This document shows positions 22,281 to 29,172 of a DNA stretch of 29,172 bases, one piece after another. Source of the DNA: Micromonosporaceae bacterium (lineage in GTDB: Bacteria; Actinomycetota; Actinomycetes; Mycobacteriales; Micromonosporaceae). The stretch is from NCBI GenBank assembly GCA_003543035.1, contig DPJL01000249.1, positions 1 through 29,172 on the forward strand, written 5' to 3'. How positions within the stretch are numbered: the stretch's first letter is position 1; the number at the start of each line of letters is the position of its first letter. The translations under genes and the position numbers were made by a program. A model generated the notes under the pieces. It was not told where the DNA came from and searched no databases. It was given only the letters and a program-made list of their open reading frames with translations.

Positions 22281-22989
22281 GGTATGCCCCAAGGACTCGC
22301 TCGTCGGATCTGATGGCGGCCGGCGGTCCTGCCGCGATCGGCTTACCGCGATCGAAGACGATGATGTGATCGCTGAGGCTCATCACGAGCTCCATGTTGT
22401 GCTCGACGATCACAAAGGTCTTGCCAGCGGCGTTGAGCTCCCGCACCAGGGTGGCAATGCGGTCGAGGAGAGCCGGGTTGACGCCACCGGCGGGCTCGTC
22501 GAGCAGGATGGTGTCGGGATCGCTCATCATCACGCCGGCCAGCTCCAGCAGCTTCTGCTGACCCCAGGACATGTTGCGCGCCTCGACGTTTGCCAGGTGT
22601 TCGACTCCCATCCGCTCGAGCCACCCCTTCGCTCGGGCGATCTCCTCTTTCCCAAAGCGCCGCAGGAGGCGGGTCGGTCGCGCGGCGACGAGCACGTTGT
22701 CCAGAGCCGTCATACGCGGGAAAATCCGGCACAGTTGGAAGGTACGGCCGATTCCCGCACTCGCGATCGTGTGAGGCGGCTTGCGTGTGATGTCATACCC
22801 GCCGTAGGTCGTCCGGCCGGAGTCGGCTCGGATCATGCCGGTGACGCAGTTGAAGAAGGTCGTCTTGCCGGAGCCGTTCGGCCCGATCACCGCGTTGATT
22901 TTGCGGTCGTGAAAGTCAACCGTGACCCCGTCCAGCGCAGTCACTCCACCGAAGCGCTTGGTGAGCCCCACCGTATTCAAAGTGGTCAC
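22270..22989 (-). CDS. livG: Branched-chain amino acid-type ABC transporter ATP-binding protein LivG
   Basis: A 239-residue ATPase. Walker A is GPNGSGKTT at 36-44. The signature reads NMSWGQQKLLELAGV, a W in the place where LivG proteins usually have Y (LSYGQQ). Walker B is TILLDEPAGGVNP. The stretch RIFPRMTALDNVLVAARP is characteristic of LivG. The start is GTG at 22989 and overlaps the livM stop by 4 bases (GTGA). The protein is complete and of normal length. Confidence 0.94.
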   Translation of the reverse strand: MTTLNTVGLTKRFGGVTALDGVTVDFHDRKINAVIGPNGSGKTTFFNCVTGMIRADSGRTTYGGYDITRKPPHTIASAGIGRTFQLCRIFPRMTALDNVLVAARPTRLLRRFGKEEIARAKGWLERMGVEHLANVEARNMSWGQQKLLELAGVMMSDPDTILLDEPAGGVNPALLDRIATLVRELNAAGKTFVIVEHNMELVMSLSDHIIVFDRGKPIAAGPPAAIRSDERVLGAYLGQ

Positions 22990-23981
22990 TGGCGCACCTC
23001 CTCTCGGATGGACGCATCAGGTGGCAGGAAGAACCGTGCGAACAGATTGGAGATGGCCGGGATTACCCCGTCGGGCATGAACATCACGACCACGGCCAGC
23101 AGCAGACCAGTGGCGACCAGATGCAGCGGCGTGTTTCCGTACTCCACCTTGAAGTATTCGAGTCCAATCCCGACGATGAGAGCGCCGAGCACCGGGCCGA
23201 AGAGATGCCGGATACCGCCCAATAGCGCCATCAACACCATGTAGGCACCGGTGAGGATGGAGAACTGGAAGATGGGGTCGAGGTCACCGAACCACAATGC
23301 GTAAAGCCCGCCGGCCAGGGCGGTGAATGCCGCCGACACGGCGAAGATGACGAGCTTGTAGGCGAATGTGGGGGTACCCAGCGACTCGGCTTTGTCTTCG
23401 TCTTCTCGGATTGCCTTGAGCCCCAAGCCAAAGCGGGAGCGATCGATGATCCACCACGCGAACAGCGCGACGGCAAGTAGCGCGGCGAAAAGGAAGTAGA
23501 ACACCCGATGGTGTTCGGGTCGCAGCAGATCGGGAAACGGCCGGGGCACGACAAGTCCGCTGGACCCACCGGTCATAGAAGCCCAACTTTGGAAGACGAG
23601 TAACAGAATCAGCACCAGGGCGATGGAGACGATGACAAACGATGCCCCGCGCACCCGCAATGCGGCGTATCCGAGTGGGATGGCGAGCACCCCGACCGTA
23701 GCGGCCGCGGCGAACAGGGCGACGAAGCTTGGTACTCCGGCTTTGGTGACGAGCAATGCGGTCCCGTAAGCGCCCAGACCGGCGAGTGCGCCATGCCCGA
23801 GCGAAATGTATCCGGTGAATCCGCCCATGAAATTCCACGCAGTCGAGAGCACCGCGTAGTTGAGGATGACGATCCCCACTGACAGCAGGTACGGATTTGG
23901 GGCCATGGCTGGGAACGAGAGCACCAGCGCCGCCCCGGCAAGCAGGGCGGCCGGCCGGGCGAAGAGCCCGATCCTGCGCAC
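22986..23981 (-). CDS. livM: Branched-chain amino acid-type ABC transporter permease LivM
   Basis: A 331-residue inner-membrane permease of the HAAT family with about nine to ten hydrophobic helices. Family stretches are LNYAVLSTAWNFMGGFTGYI, SLGHGALAGLGAYGTALL and RSRFGLGLKAIREDEDKAES, the last being the cytoplasmic coupling loop. GGIRHLFGPVLGALIVGIG follows. The frame is open well upstream, but that part lies inside livH and is not membrane-like. GTG at 23981, 4 bases past the livH stop, is the sensible start. It forms the channel with LivH. Confidence 0.94.
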   Translation of the reverse strand: MRRIGLFARPAALLAGAALVLSFPAMAPNPYLLSVGIVILNYAVLSTAWNFMGGFTGYISLGHGALAGLGAYGTALLVTKAGVPSFVALFAAAATVGVLAIPLGYAALRVRGASFVIVSIALVLILLLVFQSWASMTGGSSGLVVPRPFPDLLRPEHHRVFYFLFAALLAVALFAWWIIDRSRFGLGLKAIREDEDKAESLGTPTFAYKLVIFAVSAAFTALAGGLYALWFGDLDPIFQFSILTGAYMVLMALLGGIRHLFGPVLGALIVGIGLEYFKVEYGNTPLHLVATGLLLAVVVMFMPDGVIPAISNLFARFFLPPDASIREEVRQ

Positions 23982-23985
23982 GGTT

Positions 23986-24870
23986 TCAGAATCTCTGCGC
24001 AAGCCGGCCTCCGAAGAATCCCTGCGGCCGGAAAGCCAGTGTGGCGAACAAGGCCAGGTAGAAGACGGTCTGAGCCCACGTGGTCCCAAGCGGGATCTGC
24101 AACAGGCTTTGCAACAGACCCAGCACCATCGCCGCAATCGCTGCTCCCGCAACACTTCCCAGCCCGCCGACCACGATGATGGCCATCAGCGGGCCGATCC
24201 AATGCCAGTGCAGAGACGGGTAGATCGTCGAGTCGAGCGCTAGCGCCGTCCCGCCGACTGCCGCGGTGGCCAAGCCGAGGCCGAAGCCATATCCGGCAAC
24301 CTTTTCGGTGTCGATGCCGGCCAGACGCGCCGCGTCGCGATGCTGGATCGTCGCTCGCAGCGCCCAGCCGAAGCGACTGTATTTGAGCAACAGGTATAAC
24401 CCAAGCAGGGCAACGGCTGCGAGCCCGAAAGCGATCAGCTTCACCACGGCGATGCGGGCACCGAAGAGGTCAAGGCTGATCGCGCTGTAGCCGAGTTGGA
24501 TGCGGCGCTGGGTGCCGGTGAACAGGTACCCGAGCATCCCTTCGATGAGCACAGCGACGGAGAAGGTCAGCAGGACCGACATCATGGTGAGCGTCGCGGG
24601 TCGCAAGCGGGCCAACAGTAACCGTTGCATCGCCACGCCCGCGCCGAAGAACAGTGGGACGGTGAACACCATGGACAGCAACGGATCCAGGCCCGTCCGG
24701 GTGGCGAAATACCAGGAGAGGTATGCCGCCAGAATCAGGAATGCCGAGTGGGCGATCATTACGACACGCATGATGCCGAAGTACAACGTCAGGCCCGCTG
24801 CCAGGAGAGCGTAAAGCCCTCCCAGCAGCAGGCCGAGCACAATGCTCTGTAAGAGCAGAGCTCCGTTCAC
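23986..24870 (-). CDS. livH: Branched-chain amino acid-type ABC transporter permease LivH
   Basis: A 294-residue permease with about eight hydrophobic helices. It opens LLLQSIVLGLLLGGLYALLA as LivH proteins do. It contains the coupling loop YSRFGWALRATIQHRDAARL and ends VAGAAIAAMVLGLLQSLLQ followed by a helix and ALFATLAFRPQGFFG. The start is GTG at 24870 (GTGA overlap with the binding-protein stop) or the adjacent GTG at 24873. A longer open frame upstream lies in the binding-protein gene and is not used. Confidence 0.94.
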   Translation of the reverse strand: MNGALLLQSIVLGLLLGGLYALLAAGLTLYFGIMRVVMIAHSAFLILAAYLSWYFATRTGLDPLLSMVFTVPLFFGAGVAMQRLLLARLRPATLTMMSVLLTFSVAVLIEGMLGYLFTGTQRRIQLGYSAISLDLFGARIAVVKLIAFGLAAVALLGLYLLLKYSRFGWALRATIQHRDAARLAGIDTEKVAGYGFGLGLATAAVGGTALALDSTIYPSLHWHWIGPLMAIIVVGGLGSVAGAAIAAMVLGLLQSLLQIPLGTTWAQTVFYLALFATLAFRPQGFFGGRLAQRF

Positions 24871-26090
24871 CACGCTGGCTTCGGGTACACGAAGTCGGCC
24901 TCCTTCACGTCCTTTGGCAGGACGATCTGGATTTCGCCGCCGACCCATTGCTGGATCATGTGTGCTCCTTGCGGACGACCCTGCGCGTCCCACCTAAGTG
25001 GACCGACGACGGTGTCGACTGTGTTGGCATGCAACCAATCCACCAACTTCTTCTGGCAACCACCCTGCTCGGCGCAGCCGGCCGCCTTGATCGCCGCCGC
25101 GACGACCTGCCCGGTGGTGTAGCCGTTCGCTTCGTCCTCCTCCGGCTCTTTACCGAACATCGCCTTGTACTTTTCGACAAACTCCACGTTGCTTGGATAC
25201 TTCGCCTTGCTGGTGTACCCGGTGGGAGCCAGAATCCCTTGCGTCTTGTTGCCGATGGCCTTGGCGAATTCGGGGTTGGTCGGCGCGGTGGAGAAGGCCG
25301 CGAGTTTGGGCTGATAGTTCAACTGCTGCAGGGCGACGATCAGGTTCACGCCGTCCTGGTATTGCGAGCCGCCAACGACCATGTCGGCCTTGGCTGCCGC
25401 AATCTTTGCCGCGATGCCGCTGAAGTCGGTGGTGTTAGGCGGATACACCTCATTGACGACGGTGGCAATGCCCGCCTTTTCGAGCTTGTCCTTCAGCCCG
25501 TAGGCCGTGCCCTGCGCGAAGGGATCGTCCATCGCGGCGTAGGCCACCGTCTTGGGTCGCTGGTCCTGCGGAAGGGCCAGGAGGTAGGTCGCGAGGTGGT
25601 TGTAGTGGTCGCTGGCGACCGCTGGTGCCGCGTAGAAGAGGTTCTTGAAACCCTGTGTGAAGACCTGCGCCGCGGCGCCGGCCGGCTCCACGAACAACAT
25701 GCCGTATTCCTCGGCGACGCGACCCGACGGCACGACCAGCCTCGTCGAGAACGGCCCGAACACCAGGTCGACCTTGTCCTTACCGATCAGCTGCTCATAG
25801 TCGGCCACGACCCGGTCGGCATTGGATTGATCGTCCAGGATCTTCAGCTCGACCTTGCGCCCGAGCAGACCGCCCTGGTCGTTGACGATCTTTGCCCATG
25901 CCTCATAGCCGCGCTGAACACCCTTTCCCGGCTCGGAGAAGTCCCCGGTGAGCGGCAGCGATATCCCGATCACGATGGGATCACCGGCCGTGTCCTTTGG
26001 TCCGCCGTCCCCCGTGCAGCCACTCATGGCTAGCGCGACGGCCAAGGCGCTCGCAGTCATTCCCAACTTGACCCTTGTCGTTGCGTGCAT
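24867..26090 (-). CDS. Branched-chain amino acid-type ABC transporter substrate-binding lipoprotein
   Basis: A 407-residue periplasmic-binding-type (Peripla_BP_6, LivJ/LivK-like) lipoprotein. The ATG at 26090 has GAGGAG upstream and gives the signal MHATTRVKLGMTASALAVAL with a lipobox ending MSGC, Cys at about residue 25. Family stretches are VIGISLPLTGDFSEPGKGVQ, KVELKILDDQSNADRVVADY and NGYTTGQVVAAAIKAAG. The ligand could be an amino acid, urea, an amide or an aromatic acid: HAAT binding proteins cover all of these, and the sequence does not decide it. It is the first gene of the five-gene importer operon. A promoter and a LacI-like operator lie just upstream. Confidence 0.94.
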   Translation of the reverse strand: MHATTRVKLGMTASALAVALAMSGCTGDGGPKDTAGDPIVIGISLPLTGDFSEPGKGVQRGYEAWAKIVNDQGGLLGRKVELKILDDQSNADRVVADYEQLIGKDKVDLVFGPFSTRLVVPSGRVAEEYGMLFVEPAGAAAQVFTQGFKNLFYAAPAVASDHYNHLATYLLALPQDQRPKTVAYAAMDDPFAQGTAYGLKDKLEKAGIATVVNEVYPPNTTDFSGIAAKIAAAKADMVVGGSQYQDGVNLIVALQQLNYQPKLAAFSTAPTNPEFAKAIGNKTQGILAPTGYTSKAKYPSNVEFVEKYKAMFGKEPEEDEANGYTTGQVVAAAIKAAGCAEQGGCQKKLVDWLHANTVDTVVGPLRWDAQGRPQGAHMIQQWVGGEIQIVLPKDVKEADFVYPKPAW

Positions 26091-26154
26091 CTCTGGACGC
26101 TCCTCGGTGCGCAATGGATCTTCCTATGGACCCCTTCTGGCGGCACGACCAGTA

Positions 26155-26168
26155 GGCAAGCGCTTTCC
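26155..26168 (-). promoter_or_regulatory. LacI-type operator-like palindrome at the importer start site
   Basis: Read leftward, GGAAAGCGCTTGCC is a palindrome centred on CG with one mismatch, and its core AAGCGCTT is perfect. This form is typical of LacI/GalR-family operators. It lies 5-18 bases beyond the predicted -10 box, over the expected transcription start, where a bound repressor would block initiation. No LacI-family gene is in the window. Confidence 0.5.
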
Positions 26169-26172
26169 CGGC

Positions 26173-26202
26173 ACATTAGAGGGGCCGGGACCGATTCAGC
26201 AA
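26173..26202 (-). promoter_or_regulatory. Predicted sigma-70-type promoter of the HAAT importer operon
   Basis: On the minus strand TTGCTG (26202-26197) and TAATGT (26178-26173) are separated by 18 bases. This is a good match to SigA -35 and -10 elements. It lies 83 bp upstream of the binding-protein start codon. Confidence 0.6.
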
Positions 26203-26229
26203 GAGCCGCATCCTTCTATTTAAATGCGA

Positions 26230-26814
26230 TCAAGAAGCGTCTTTGGCCTTCGCCTCTTCCTTCATCTGCTTCTTGTACGCGCGCACTTTGGTCAGCGAAG
26301 TCTTGTCGACGATGTCCGCGACGGAACGCAGCGAGCCCACCTCGCCATAGACGCCGGCCGCTTCACGCCAATCCTCGGGCTGGACGTTGAACTGTTTGCC
26401 CAGCAACGCAACGAATATCTGCGCCTTCTGCTTGCCGAACCCGGGAAGATTGCCAACCCGCTTGAGCAGATCTTTGGCGTCGGTCGCTTCGGTCCACACT
26501 TTGGCAGCGTCACCGTCGTATTCGTCGGCTATCGCGCGGCAGAGCTTCTGGGTGCGTTCGGCCATTGACCCTGGAAAGCGGTGAATCGCGGGGACGGTCG
26601 CGAAGATCCGGCCGAACTCCTCCGGGTCGTGGTTGGCGATTGCAGCTGCGTCGAGCTTTGGTACACCGAGACGCTCGATAAGCACGTAGGGTCCCATGAA
26701 CGCCTTCTCCAAGGGGATTTGTTGATCAAGCAACATCCCGATGAGTAACGCCAACGGATCCTGATCTAGGAGCTCGTCCGCCGCCGGTAACTGCGCTAAC
26801 CACAACCTCGCCAT
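26230..26814 (-). CDS. HhH-GPD family DNA glycosylase-like base-excision repair protein
   Basis: A 194-residue protein of the HhH-GPD superfamily, in the actinobacterial group usually annotated as HhH-GPD-type base excision repair protein. The helix-hairpin-helix is VGNLPGFGKQKAQIFVALLG. The family's N-terminal stretch DPLALLIGMLLDQQIPLEKAF is intact. There is no 4Fe-4S cluster cysteine set. I chose the second ATG, at 26814 (MARLWLAQLPAADELL), because it matches the usual N-terminus; the ATG at 26838 adds eight residues. The substrate base is unknown. It lies upstream of the importer but has its own gap and is probably a separate unit. Confidence 0.92.
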   Translation of the reverse strand: MARLWLAQLPAADELLDQDPLALLIGMLLDQQIPLEKAFMGPYVLIERLGVPKLDAAAIANHDPEEFGRIFATVPAIHRFPGSMAERTQKLCRAIADEYDGDAAKVWTEATDAKDLLKRVGNLPGFGKQKAQIFVALLGKQFNVQPEDWREAAGVYGEVGSLRSVADIVDKTSLTKVRAYKKQMKEEAKAKDAS

Positions 26815-26820
26815 AGGCAG

Positions 26821-26841
26821 AGCATGCCAGAAGAACATGCT
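26821..26841. promoter_or_regulatory. Inverted repeat in the divergent gap of the HhH-GPD and membrane-protein genes
   Basis: AGCATG at 26821-26826 and CATGCT at 26836-26841 form a 6-bp perfect inverted repeat with 9 bases between. It lies 6 bases from the HhH-GPD start codon in the 82-bp divergent region and could be an operator for that gene. Short dyads like this can arise by chance. Confidence 0.35.
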
Positions 26842-26896
26842 GCGGCCAGATGGGCGGGCAGTTTGGCCTGGTCACGCCTGGGGGTATGGGAGACGT

Positions 26897-27415
26897 ATGG
26901 CGCGAGCGCGGCGCATGACACGGGGGTCGTTGGGCGCCGGTATTACCGGTGGGCTGGCGGGTGGCCTGGCGTTTGGGCTCATCATGCAGGGCACCGCCAT
27001 GATGTCGCTGGTAGCCCGGCTGATCGGCAGTCAATCGACTGCCGTGGGTTGGCTTGTGCACCTGGGTATAGCGGCCTTTCTGGGACTGCTGTTTGCTGTG
27101 GTGTCTGGCCGGCCGCAACTGCTGATTGCGGCGGTGGGGCAAGGCCTGCTGTGGGGTTTCTTGTGGTGGATTCTGGGCGGGCTGATTCTGCTGCCATTGC
27201 GCCTCGGCGATGATCTGCTGGTGCTCAACAGCATGTCGTGGCGCAGCCTGGGCGGACATCTGGCCTACGGTGCGGTTCTTGGTGTGGTGTATGGGATCTG
27301 GGCCAAAGGCCTGCACCCGGGTGGCCAAGCGATCAGCGGGCCGGTGGATACGGTACGCGGGCCTCATGCCATCGATCCGAGCACCCAGTTGCCACCACCG
27401 GATCAGCGCATATGA
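26897..27415 (+). CDS. Small four-helix membrane protein, unrecognised family
   Basis: A 172-residue membrane protein with four hydrophobic segments (about 13-34, 47-70, 75-98 and 117-136) and a hydrophilic Pro-rich C-terminal tail. Glycine-rich helices (GAGITGGLAGGLAFG and HLAYGAVLGVVYGIW) recall YagU/DUF1440-like proteins, but I cannot assign it firmly. The ATG at 26897 follows GGGAG at good spacing; an open frame before it is unlikely to be translated. It lies 78 bp upstream of the universal stress protein gene on the same strand, so a role in stress or low-oxygen physiology is possible but only suggested by position. Confidence 0.78.
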   Translation: MARARRMTRGSLGAGITGGLAGGLAFGLIMQGTAMMSLVARLIGSQSTAVGWLVHLGIAAFLGLLFAVVSGRPQLLIAAVGQGLLWGFLWWILGGLILLPLRLGDDLLVLNSMSWRSLGGHLAYGAVLGVVYGIWAKGLHPGGQAISGPVDTVRGPHAIDPSTQLPPPDQRI

Positions 27416-27455
27416 CGTACCGCAGTTCAGGGTGTAGCCCGCCATACCGGTGGGT

Positions 27456-27485
27456 AAGTACTGGGTGAGGCAACCAAGTATTGGG
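27456..27485 (+). promoter_or_regulatory. Direct repeat upstream of the universal stress protein gene
   Basis: AAGTACTGGG at 27456-27465 recurs as AAGTATTGGG at 27476-27485, nine of ten bases identical and exactly 20 bp apart, about two helical turns. The second copy runs into the ribosome-binding site of the stress protein gene. A dimeric response regulator site is one reading. Confidence 0.35.
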
Positions 27486-27493
27486 AGGCCGGC

Positions 27494-28378
27494 ATGAACA
27501 GTGTCGTGCAGCCGGTAGTAGTTGGTGTCGATGGATCACCGCCGTCGCAGCAAGCGCTGCAATGGGCGGCAAAGGCGGCCATGGCACGAGACCTGCCGCT
27601 GGCCATCCTTTATGCGTCGCAGTTCGCGGGCACTGCCGATGCCTACGAATACGTCTCGCTGGAAGCCGAAGAAGCCGGTCAACAGTTGTTGAGCAAGGCG
27701 GAAGCAGAGGTCAAGGACCGGTTCCCGGACTTGGCGTGCAGTACCGAATTCGCCCACGAAAACCCGGCATCCGCTCTGGTCGATGCGTCGCGGCAGGCCG
27801 CATTGGTAATAGTGGGTAACAGGGGTCATGGTGGATTCCATGATCTGCTGCTCGGGTCCACCAGCCTGCACACCGCGATGCATGCCCACTGCCCGGTCGC
27901 CGTCATCCGGCCCACCTCAACAGAAGAACAAGGCGCCGCAGGCCGCATCGTCGTGGGTGTGGACGCCTCCGTACCCAGCCAGGCGGCACTGCGGCTCGCA
28001 TTTGCCGAAGCAAGCCTCACCGGCCGCCCGGTGACGGCGGTACATGCCTTCACCAGTGCGCTGACCGCGTATCCACCCGCATTGATGCCGCAGGTTTCCG
28101 ACCTGAAAGCCGACCGTGACCGGGCCCGCGACCTGCTCGCACGGGAACTGCTGCCGTGGCAAGCAGAGCACCCGGACATTGAAGTGGACACGGTCATCGT
28201 GCAAGGAGACGCGTCTTGGGCGCTGGTGCAGTATTCGCAAGGCGCGCACCTCGTTGTCGTGGGCAGCCGGGGCCTAGGCGGATTCGCGGGCCTGATATTC
28301 GGCTCTGTCGGGCATGCGCTCATCCACCACGCCGGCTGTCCTGTCCTCATTGCCCGCGACACCGACGACAGCCAGTGA
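27494..28378 (+). CDS. Tandem-domain universal stress protein
   Basis: A 294-residue cytoplasmic protein with two UspA domains. The first (about 5-139) starts VVVGVDGSPPSQQAL and has the ATP-binding motif GNRGHGGFHDLLLGS. The second (about 151-288) starts IVVGVDASVPSQAAL and has GSRGLGGFAGLIFGS at 257-271. Both keep the G-x2-G-x9-G-S pattern, so both should bind nucleotide. Such tandem Usps are common in actinobacteria and are often induced by hypoxia or stationary phase. The ATG at 27494 follows GGGAGG at good spacing. The CBS protein gene follows 41 bases after the stop and is probably cotranscribed. Confidence 0.95.
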   Translation: MNSVVQPVVVGVDGSPPSQQALQWAAKAAMARDLPLAILYASQFAGTADAYEYVSLEAEEAGQQLLSKAEAEVKDRFPDLACSTEFAHENPASALVDASRQAALVIVGNRGHGGFHDLLLGSTSLHTAMHAHCPVAVIRPTSTEEQGAAGRIVVGVDASVPSQAALRLAFAEASLTGRPVTAVHAFTSALTAYPPALMPQVSDLKADRDRARDLLARELLPWQAEHPDIEVDTVIVQGDASWALVQYSQGAHLVVVGSRGLGGFAGLIFGSVGHALIHHAGCPVLIARDTDDSQ

Positions 28379-28419
28379 ACCTATTGCCGCACAACGAAAT
28401 TCACGCCAGGAGGATGGTT

Positions 28420-28842
28420 ATGGCACACACAGTCAGCGAGGTGATGACCCCGGAACCGGTCTGCCTCGGCGCGCAAAACACCGCCAATGAAGCCGCCGCC
28501 AAGATGAGAGATCACAACATCGGCGACGTGCTCGTCACCGGAAACAACGGGGATCTTCGCGGCGTGGTCACGGACCGGGATCTTGTGGTACGAGTCTTGG
28601 CTAGATCCATGGATCCGGCTTCCACCCGGCTGGGCGACATTTGCAGCCCGGACCCGGTTAAAGTCAGCCCGCAAGACCCGGTCAGTCATGCCGTCGAACT
28701 CATGCGCGACAAGGCATTGCGGCGGCTGCCCGTCGTCAGTGACGGCCGCCTGGTGGGGATCGTGTCCATCGGCGACCTGGCCGTGCAAGAAGACCCACAG
28801 TCGGCACTGGCCGACATCTCCGCAGCACCACCGAACCGCTAA
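28420..28842 (+). CDS. Two-CBS-domain protein
   Basis: A 140-residue protein made almost wholly of a CBS pair (about residues 7-60 and 74-125), a Bateman module that binds adenine nucleotides. GVVTDRDLVVRVLA ends the first repeat and GIVSIGDLAVQE the second. The T-D-R-D motif, typical of nucleotide-binding CBS proteins, is present in the first repeat only. AGGAGG at 28408-28413 abuts an ATG at 28414, so the ATG at 28420, six bases further, is the better start. Stand-alone CBS proteins next to universal stress proteins are common in actinobacterial dormancy-type gene sets. The partner protein is unknown. Confidence 0.93.
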   Translation: MAHTVSEVMTPEPVCLGAQNTANEAAAKMRDHNIGDVLVTGNNGDLRGVVTDRDLVVRVLARSMDPASTRLGDICSPDPVKVSPQDPVSHAVELMRDKALRRLPVVSDGRLVGIVSIGDLAVQEDPQSALADISAAPPNR

Positions 28843-28860
28843 CCCGGCGGAGTCCACTGG

Positions 28861-28934
28861 CCCGTGCAAGGTGGGTTAGATGAGGGCCACTCGCCAGTGC
28901 CGTTACAGCTCCTCGACTCCCGCACCTTGCCGGG
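28861..28934. other. Possible structured intergenic element
   Basis: In the 165-bp gap between the convergent CBS and helix-turn-helix genes, CCCG-T-GCAAGGTG (28861-28873) can pair with CACCTTGC-CGGG (28923-28934), 12 pairs with one bulge. The 49-base loop contains a smaller hairpin with CACT-CGCC-AGTG. It may be a terminator region or a small structured RNA. I see no coding potential here. Confidence 0.3.
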
Positions 28935-29007
28935 CTCACAACTCGTGCTCAGCCGATACGGCGCTCGCCGCAAAGAGGCCACGTAGCCGTCGAGGCAGCG
29001 CCGCCGG

Positions 29008-29172
29008 TTACTCCTCGACTATCCCCTGCTCTTCGAGCCAGCGACTATGAGCTTCCCAGGCCGACTGTTTCGTGGTGCCAAGCGCCGCACCGATTTGCGC
29101 CCACGATGCGCCCGCGGCGCGAGCCGATCGGACGGAAAGTTGTCTGCCGTAGCCGGCCTTTCGCGCGATCGC
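29008..29172 (-). CDS. C-terminal part of a helix-turn-helix protein (5' end outside window)
   Basis: Reading leftward from the window edge, a frame of 54 codons ends in TAA at 29010-29008. The stretch ARAAGASWAQIGAALGTTKQ is a clear helix-turn-helix: helix, turn at GAALGT, recognition helix TTKQSAWEAHSRW. A short acidic tail, LEEQGIVEE, closes the protein. This pattern occurs in small actinobacterial DNA-binding proteins whose only recognisable part is this C-terminal motif. The start and the N-terminal domain lie beyond the window, so the family cannot be named. It is convergent with the CBS gene. Confidence 0.7.
   Translation of the reverse strand, partial: AIARKAGYGRQLSVRSARAAGASWAQIGAALGTTKQSAWEAHSRWLEEQGIVEE

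Noticed and set aside
24948..26033. 361-codon plus-strand open frame across the binding-protein gene
   Set aside because: Shadow of a well-supported lipoprotein gene; the translation is Arg/Leu/Val-rich without any family motif or ribosome-binding site.
1..29172. Mobile elements, tRNA genes, CRISPR arrays
   Set aside because: No transposase or integrase-like protein, no cloverleaf-like sequence with the TTCRA arm, and no regularly spaced repeats were found. The only strong repeats are local dyads.

Overview
This window is typical of a high-GC actinobacterial chromosome. Third codon positions are strongly G/C, GTG starts are frequent, and several actinobacterial small families are present (DUF7455, DUF3039, DUF3099, DUF6232). 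A principal sigma factor C-terminus of SigA/HrdB type opens the window. The gene set would fit the Pseudonocardiales or a relative, but that placement is inference. I see no insertion sequence, phage gene, CRISPR array, tRNA or rRNA. No stretch above 300 bp lacks a gene. The longest gaps are 19858-20084 (227 bp), 575-788 (214 bp) and 28843-29007 (165 bp), and each is described below.

Region 1 (1-6793) is housekeeping: the sigA 3' end, a zinc-ribbon-like DUF7455 protein, a superfamily 2 helicase, a TRIC/UPF0126 channel, DUF3039, a pseudouridine breakdown pair (psuG plus a PfkB kinase), DUF3099 and an AlaX-like tRNA-editing protein. A nested palindrome sits between the helicase and the channel gene.

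Region 2 (6831-12266) holds an osmoprotectant (betaine/choline type) ABC importer. Two permeases and a lipoprotein run leftward and the ATPase runs rightward, with almost no space between. The binding protein appears circularly permuted: the usual C-terminal lobe segment is at the N-terminus. A flavin disulfide reductase and a DUF6232 membrane protein follow.

Region 3 (12263-20084) is the most unusual part. A tight leftward operon encodes a FOXRED2-like flavoprotein, an FMN alpha-hydroxy-acid oxidase-like enzyme, a membrane-anchored atypical P450, a CPA2 cation/proton antiporter and a GNAT acetyltransferase. A DrrA/DrrB-type exporter follows. I know no pathway with this set. I read it as an uncharacterised oxidative tailoring and export cassette. 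The 227 bp upstream of it carries three inverted repeats.

Region 4 (20085-26838) runs leftward: an HhH-GPD DNA-repair protein, a complete branched-chain-amino-acid-type (HAAT) ABC importer with a recognisable promoter and a LacI-like operator over the predicted start site, and a Tat-exported PhoX/DUF839 phosphatase.

Region 5 (26897-29172) carries a small membrane protein, a tandem universal stress protein and a two-CBS-domain protein, all rightward. It ends with the 3' end of a leftward helix-turn-helix protein that runs off the window.
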